A stretch of DNA of 28,463 nt. It comes from CAIVPM01 sp049242885. GTDB taxonomy: Bacteria > Bacteroidota > Bacteroidia > Chitinophagales > Chitinophagaceae. Below the pieces are notes generated by a model. That model saw nothing but the letters and a program-made list of their open reading frames with translations, was not told the origin of the DNA and ran no database searches. The stretch is taken from NCBI GenBank assembly GCA_049242885.1, contig JBMLOQ010000030.1, positions 1 through 28,463 of the forward strand, read 5' to 3'. Numbering within the stretch: the stretch's first letter is position 1; the number at the start of each line of letters is the position of its first letter. Of the stretch, positions 23,943 through 28,463 are shown piece after piece. The position numbers were made by a program, and so were the translations under genes.

Positions 23943-26432
23943 ATGGCTACTTCACAAAACATATTATTTGCCACCAATAATAATTTATATGCCACAGTCA
24001 TCATTCCATTGTATTTGCCAACAACTTATACTTGGAGTATTCCTGAGCAATGGCATTCTAAAATACAAGTTGGACAAAGGGTAGAAGTGCAGCTTAGAAA
24101 CAAAAAATATGCTGGAATTGTAAAAAATTTAACCAACAAAAAACCAGAAGCATTTGAGCCCAAAGATATTTTAAATGTGTTGGATGACGAGCCTACTTTA
24201 TATCCTAACCAGTTGGCTTTTTGGCAATGGTTGGCAAACTACTATATGTGTAGCGAAGGGGAGGTAATGCAAGCTGCTATGCCTGCAAATCTTAAACTTA
24301 GTAGCGAAAGTATTTTAATTTGGAATGATGATAATCCTTTTGATTTAAACGATGGGAGCCTATTTAGCGACAACGAATATTTAGTTGCCCAAGCCTTAGA
24401 AATTAAGAAGGAACTTAAAATGAGCGAAGTGCAACAATTACTAGATGCTACTCATGTATATCCAGTAATTAAAAAATTGCTCGACAAAAAAGTTTGTTAT
24501 TTATGGGAAGAATTAAAAGAAAAATTTAAAGCAAAAACCGACACCTATATTCATTTAAATAAAAATTTCGACAATGAAGATTCTTTGAGTGAATTACTAA
24601 ATAATTTTGGGAAAGCACCAAAGCAAATGGAATTGCTATTGGGTTATTTGCATCTTATAAAAACCGAAGGAGAAGTTACTCAAACAGCGTTACTTAAAAA
24701 AACTAATGCAACTGCGGCACAGCTAAAATCTTTGATAGACAAGCAAATTTTGCAAGCCGAAAAAAGAAATATTGATAGAATTTCACCTTTAGCTAAAAAC
24801 ATAGATATTGATTTTGCATTAAATGCATCGCAAGAGGTTGCTTTAAAAAACATTAAGCAAATTTTTGAAACCAAAGATGTTTGTTTATTGCATGGAATAA
24901 CTGCAAGTGGCAAAACCCATGTGTACATTAAGTTAATTCAAGAAGTAATAGAACAAGGCAATCAGGCATTGTTTTTATTGCCAGAAATTGCCTTAACTAC
25001 ACAAATAATTCGTAGGTTGCAAAAACACTTTGGAGGATACATTGCTATTTACCATTCAAAATTTAATCCAAACGAAAGAGTAGAAATTTGGAACAAAGTA
25101 AAAACTGGCGACCTTAAAATTGTTTTGGGTGCAAGAAGTGCTATTTTTTTGCCATACAAGAATTTAAAACTTATTGTAGTTGATGAAGAGCATGATGCAA
25201 GTTATAAACAACAAGACCCAGCTCCACGTTATCATGCACGTGATGCAGCAATTTATTATGCTAATGCATGCAAAGCAAAAGTGCTTTTAGGCAGTGCAAC
25301 CCCAAGTATTGAAACTTATTATAATTGTACTCAAGGCAAATATGGTTTGGTAGAGTTAATGCAGCGACATAGCAATGCTGTTTTGCCAACTATCGAGTTA
25401 ATTGACTTGAAGCAAATTCCCAACAAAGACAAATCTAAAATTGCACTTTCACCACAACTTATAGAAAGTTTACAACAAACTTTGGCAAATAATAAGCAAG
25501 CAATTTTATTTCAAAATAGAAGGGGCTACTCGCCTTACATACAATGCCAAGCCTGTGGATGGATACCTCAATGCAACCAGTGCGATGTAACACTTACTTT
25601 TCATAAAGCAAAAAACAAATTAAGTTGCCATTATTGCAGCAGCACTTACCCTGTAATACAAACTTGTGCAGCTTGTGGTAGTCATCAGTTTAAGTATAAA
25701 AATTTTGGAACCGAAAAGTTAGAAGAGTTAGTTGCCGAGAGTTTGCCAAATGCAAAAGTTGCAAGAATGGATTGGGATACTGTAAAAGGGAAAAACGACC
25801 ATGATACACTAATAAAATTGTTTGAACAACATAGAATTGATGTGCTTGTAGGCACCCAAATGGTAGTTAAAGGGCTTGATTTTGAACATGTAAATTTAGT
25901 AGGTATTGTAGATGCCGATGGCATTTTAAATTTTACAGATTTTAGGGTAAACGAACGAGCTTTTCAGTTAATGGAACAAGTAAGTGGACGAGCAGGGCGT
26001 ACAAGTGGCGATGCAAAAGTATTAGTGCAAGTAAGTAATTTGCATCATCCTGTATTGCATTTTGTACAAACGCATGATTATAAAAAAATGTTTGCTTTTG
26101 AGTTAGAAAGCAGAAAAGCATATAAATATCCACCTTTTACAAGAGTAATAAACATAACCATAAAACACAAAATAAATCAAATAGCCGAAGCTGCTGCACA
26201 CATTATGTACAAAGGTTTAGAGCAATTGCTAAAACCTTATTTACAGGGGCCAGCACAACCTCCTGTAGATAGAATAAGAAACCAGTTTTTGTGGGATATT
26301 TTATTAAAACTTCCAAAAGATGCTAAGCTACTACAGCAAACTAAAATGTTGATTGAGCAACAAATTGTAATTATAAAAAGCCATCCAAATTACAAAGCAA
26401 GTAGTATTGTGGTAGATGTAGATTTTGTATAG
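23943..26432 (+). CDS. priA: Primosomal protein N' (replication-restart helicase)
   Basis: A 3'-5' DNA helicase that recognises stalled or repaired forks and reloads the replisome. The 829 residues begin with a DNA-binding domain (about 1-200), then the helicase: Walker A GITASGKT (K324), DEEH box V413-DEEHD, GSATPSIE, and NRRGYSPYIQC. The eight zinc-binding cysteines follow: C535, C538, C544, C547, C562, C565, C575 and C578. Helicase motifs GTQMVVKGLDFEHV and VSGRAGR complete it. All expected motifs are present. The open frame can extend to a TTG at 23934, but the ATG at 23943 (MATSQNIL) is preferred. It stands alone and converges with the minus-strand barrel gene 23 bp downstream. Confidence 0.97.
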   Translation: MATSQNILFATNNNLYATVIIPLYLPTTYTWSIPEQWHSKIQVGQRVEVQLRNKKYAGIVKNLTNKKPEAFEPKDILNVLDDEPTLYPNQLAFWQWLANYYMCSEGEVMQAAMPANLKLSSESILIWNDDNPFDLNDGSLFSDNEYLVAQALEIKKELKMSEVQQLLDATHVYPVIKKLLDKKVCYLWEELKEKFKAKTDTYIHLNKNFDNEDSLSELLNNFGKAPKQMELLLGYLHLIKTEGEVTQTALLKKTNATAAQLKSLIDKQILQAEKRNIDRISPLAKNIDIDFALNASQEVALKNIKQIFETKDVCLLHGITASGKTHVYIKLIQEVIEQGNQALFLLPEIALTTQIIRRLQKHFGGYIAIYHSKFNPNERVEIWNKVKTGDLKIVLGARSAIFLPYKNLKLIVVDEEHDASYKQQDPAPRYHARDAAIYYANACKAKVLLGSATPSIETYYNCTQGKYGLVELMQRHSNAVLPTIELIDLKQIPNKDKSKIALSPQLIESLQQTLANNKQAILFQNRRGYSPYIQCQACGWIPQCNQCDVTLTFHKAKNKLSCHYCSSTYPVIQTCAACGSHQFKYKNFGTEKLEELVAESLPNAKVARMDWDTVKGKNDHDTLIKLFEQHRIDVLVGTQMVVKGLDFEHVNLVGIVDADGILNFTDFRVNERAFQLMEQVSGRAGRTSGDAKVLVQVSNLHHPVLHFVQTHDYKKMFAFELESRKAYKYPPFTRVINITIKHKINQIAEAAAHIMYKGLEQLLKPYLQGPAQPPVDRIRNQFLWDILLKLPKDAKLLQQTKMLIEQQIVIIKSHPNYKASSIVVDVDFV

Positions 26433-26455
26433 ATTTTTAAAAGTGGATATACAAA

Positions 26456-27034
26456 CTAAAAAACAATACCCAATCTCAAGGCAACTCTTCTATAAACAAA
26501 ATCGTATTCAATTTCTTTTTGAGTAGTAGGTGCCGGACCAATCCAAAACCAACTGTTTTTTTCGGTATAGCCAAAACCTTTGTAACTATACCCAAGCTGT
26601 GCAATAAATTTTGTTTGTTGGTTTATAGGTGCTGTAATGCCAATTCCAAACTCGGCATAAGGTTTAATTTTTAAGTTAAAACCATCACCATTAGGTTGTG
26701 TTGGCTTAGGAAAATTGCTTGTACGCCATGGAATATTTACCCCAGCATCTGCATACAAAAATGTTTTTTTAGATTTACTCAAATACCTTCTACTGCCTAA
26801 AAAAATGGGCGAGCTATTGCTTCCATAATTATCAAAAGCAAAGCCCAGCCCATGTACCCATAAGTTTTTACTTACCCCATTAAACGATTGCATGGTAAAA
26901 ATTTGTTGGTTTGCACCAGCAACCATACCAATAGTTGTAATACTTGTAAATTGATATTTTTCTTTTTTTTGTGCAAATGCAATTGTAAAAGTTGCAAAAC
27001 AAAGCGTTGAGGTATATATTATTTTTTTGAACAT
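26456..27034 (-). CDS. Small secreted outer-membrane barrel-like protein
   Basis: A 192-residue protein with a signal peptide (about 1-21, TIAFAQ). The mature part alternates aromatic and small residues in amphipathic strands (HGLGFAFDNYGS, LYADAGVNIPW, IKPYAEFGIGITAP, KFIAQLGYSYKGFGY, RRVALRLGIVF) and ends in a Phe, as expected of an outer-membrane beta-barrel of about eight strands. I do not recognise a named family. The stop is 54 bp from the LVIVD lipoprotein start and on the same strand, so the two may be co-transcribed, with the LVIVD gene first. The function is unknown. Confidence 0.65.
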   Translation of the reverse strand: MFKKIIYTSTLCFATFTIAFAQKKEKYQFTSITTIGMVAGANQQIFTMQSFNGVSKNLWVHGLGFAFDNYGSNSSPIFLGSRRYLSKSKKTFLYADAGVNIPWRTSNFPKPTQPNGDGFNLKIKPYAEFGIGITAPINQQTKFIAQLGYSYKGFGYTEKNSWFWIGPAPTTQKEIEYDFVYRRVALRLGIVF

Positions 27035-27087
27035 TATAATTTTATTTACTTGTTAACCTTTGCTAACTTTTAATACACTTTAAAATA

Positions 27088-28380
27088 CTAGTTTACAAAA
27101 CTTACTTTACCAAGTGGTTGAATATTATTTATGTTGGTGTAATTATATTGATACAATCCATCTTTTGCAGTTACTAAAGCAATGCCATTTACCAAAATTA
27201 CTTCATAAGCAGCTTTTAAAGGAATGGTAGTGATTAATTGAGGGCTAGAAGGATTAGATACATTAAAAACCCTTACGCCGCTATTATCATCACAAACCAT
27301 TAACACATTGTTGTGTTTGCTTAATCCTTGTGGTTTGGTAAGGTTTACTCGTGTTAGCAAGGTTGGATTAGTAATATTGGTAATATCTAAAACATTCAAT
27401 TCGTTTTGAGTGCCAGCACAAATATTTTCGCTAGCATGTAGTGTAAGATAGGCATGTGTATCATCGGCAATTACTGGATCACATAAACGGGCATGAGAAA
27501 ATCCACTTACATAAGTTGGATTAGTGGGGCTGCTTACATCGTAAATACTCATGCCAGTTCTAGCACCTATAAATAACTTGTCTTTAAAAGGATAAATGGT
27601 TTCAATTTCCCAGCCAATATTTTTTATGTTGGTTGTAGATGGATTGCTAGCATTACTTATGTTGAAAATGTGCAATTCACTTTTGGTTACACAATACATA
27701 TAGTTGTTTTGAATGGCGAATCTGCTATTGCTACCTGCTATACCATTTACAGGAGTTGCAGCACCAGAGGAAGACGATGCCATTAATACACCTCCTAAAC
27801 CCACAAACCATGATGATGAGGCTATTAATCCAGATTCGTTTTTGGTCCAAATTCCCATTCCAGGTTGTACTTCAATATCAACTATTGTGTCTTTGCTTTC
27901 CCAACCAATTAGAGCTGTACCTACTGGTAGTGTTCTTCCAAATAAAAAACGTTTGTCTTTAAATACATCTTCGGTAACACTAGTAATTGCAATATTATTG
28001 GGGTTACTTATATCAATACTTACAACATCGTTATAGCAATCGGCATATAAAGTACTTCCTTTTACTGCTACATCAAAATTGCCAGGAATGTTTATAAAGC
28101 TCTTGTTTATTGGAGAAGCTGGGTTGGTATTATCTATTACATGTATGCCTTTGTTTTTTTCGTTTACAAAAACAAAGTTTCCTAGAATAAACATTTTACC
28201 AGCGTCTTTAATTGGCATTGCTGCTTCGCTTTTAATACTTGCTCTTAAGCTTGCCATGCTCGCAGTAATGGGGGTAAAAACTTTAAATGTTTGCGTGCCT
28301 GTATCTTTTACACAAGCAATAGCAACAATAGTAATAATGGCACTTGCAGCAATTAGGCTTTTAGAAAATATGGTTTTCAT
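27088..28380 (-). CDS. LVIVD-repeat beta-propeller lipoprotein
   Basis: A 430-residue probable lipoprotein. The N-terminus has a hydrophobic signal (about 8-22) ending in AIAC with Cys 23 as the lipidated residue, so it should be anchored in a membrane and exposed at the periplasm or surface. From about 60 to 425 it has repeated blades of the LVIVD type, seen as VHVIDNTNPASP-like units: GIHVIDNTNPASP, VVSIDISNPNN, LHIFNISNASNP, MSIYDVSSPTNP, LNVLDITNITNP and VRVFNVSNPSSP. These repeats form a beta-propeller used for binding, with no enzymatic motif visible. The function is unknown. It starts at ATG 28380, and the small barrel gene follows 53 bp downstream. Confidence 0.85.
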   Translation of the reverse strand: MKTIFSKSLIAASAIITIVAIACVKDTGTQTFKVFTPITASMASLRASIKSEAAMPIKDAGKMFILGNFVFVNEKNKGIHVIDNTNPASPINKSFINIPGNFDVAVKGSTLYADCYNDVVSIDISNPNNIAITSVTEDVFKDKRFLFGRTLPVGTALIGWESKDTIVDIEVQPGMGIWTKNESGLIASSSWFVGLGGVLMASSSSGAATPVNGIAGSNSRFAIQNNYMYCVTKSELHIFNISNASNPSTTNIKNIGWEIETIYPFKDKLFIGARTGMSIYDVSSPTNPTYVSGFSHARLCDPVIADDTHAYLTLHASENICAGTQNELNVLDITNITNPTLLTRVNLTKPQGLSKHNNVLMVCDDNSGVRVFNVSNPSSPQLITTIPLKAAYEVILVNGIALVTAKDGLYQYNYTNINNIQPLGKVSFVN

Positions 28381-28385
28381 GATTT

Positions 28386-28463
28386 TTATTTTTTTGTTTT
28401 GAAGATTGACTGCACTGGTATAGAAAACATTGCATCAATACTTGTAAAATAGTTTTTTACACC
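28386..28463 (-). CDS. Possible 3' end of an upstream gene (partial)
   Basis: Reading the minus strand from the right edge, one frame is open for 25 codons (beginning GVKNYFTSID, ending SIFKTKK) and stops at 28386-28388, just 5 bp before the LVIVD start codon. Both other frames stop early. The length is too short to exclude chance in AT-rich DNA. If real, it would be the C-terminus of the preceding gene in the same operon as the LVIVD lipoprotein; no domain is visible. Confidence 0.3.
   Translation of the reverse strand, partial: GVKNYFTSIDAMFSIPVQSIFKTKK

Noticed and set aside
1..28463. CRISPR, phage, insertion-sequence or tRNA signals
   Set aside because: No spaced direct repeats, transposase or integrase motifs, terminal inverted repeats, or tRNA T-loop sequences were seen.

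Overview
The window is AT-rich chromosomal DNA from a member of the Bacteroidota, most likely a Chitinophagales/Chitinophagaceae-type bacterium. The signs are a giant C25-family PorU2-like type IX secretion peptidase, many small outer-membrane beta-barrels, start codons without Shine-Dalgarno sequences, promoter-like TTTG / TAnnTTTG pairs, and Bacteroidota-style versions of ComEC, the YkuD_2 L,D-transpeptidase and the DUF6428 ars protein. Most of it is ordinary core genome. I see no phage, insertion sequence, CRISPR array, rRNA or tRNA.

Layout. 1-7353 (minus): polA (3' end cut by the window edge), a small OmpA-like secreted protein, purH and comEC; comEC and purH are 24 bp apart and probably co-transcribed. 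7543-9441 (plus): an anchored L,D-transpeptidase-like protein and an arginase-fold protein that has lost half of its metal ligands. 9446-11327 (minus): an arsenic-type operon in the order arsR, DUF6428, arsN-like acetyltransferase, arsC, with a perfect inverted-repeat operator over the arsR promoter and no arsenite exporter in view. 11609-17238 (plus): the 1691-residue PorU2-like peptidase followed 8 bp later by ogt. 17235-18768 (minus): a DUF502 membrane protein and an outer-membrane barrel, separated by a strong terminator. 19022-21370 (plus): a MarR regulator and a long-chain-type acyl-CoA dehydrogenase, closed by a terminator. 21615-23839 (plus): a tight rlmH-rhomboid-bioF cluster. 23943-26432 (plus): priA. 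26456-28380 (minus): a small secreted barrel and an LVIVD-repeat lipoprotein, with a possible gene tail at the right edge.

How the genes fit together. Several are housekeeping (DNA replication and restart: polA, priA; purine synthesis: purH; ribosome modification: rlmH; alkylation repair: ogt; DNA uptake: comEC; biotin: bioF). The accessory part with the most to say is the ars block: ArsC would reduce arsenate, ArsN would acetylate an arsinothricin/phosphinothricin-like compound, and both ArsR and the DUF6428 protein end in a Cys-Cys pair. Three start codons differ from the longest open frame: the arginase-fold gene (ATG 8311), arsN (ATG 10522) and priA (ATG 23943), where the longer frames rely on TTG.
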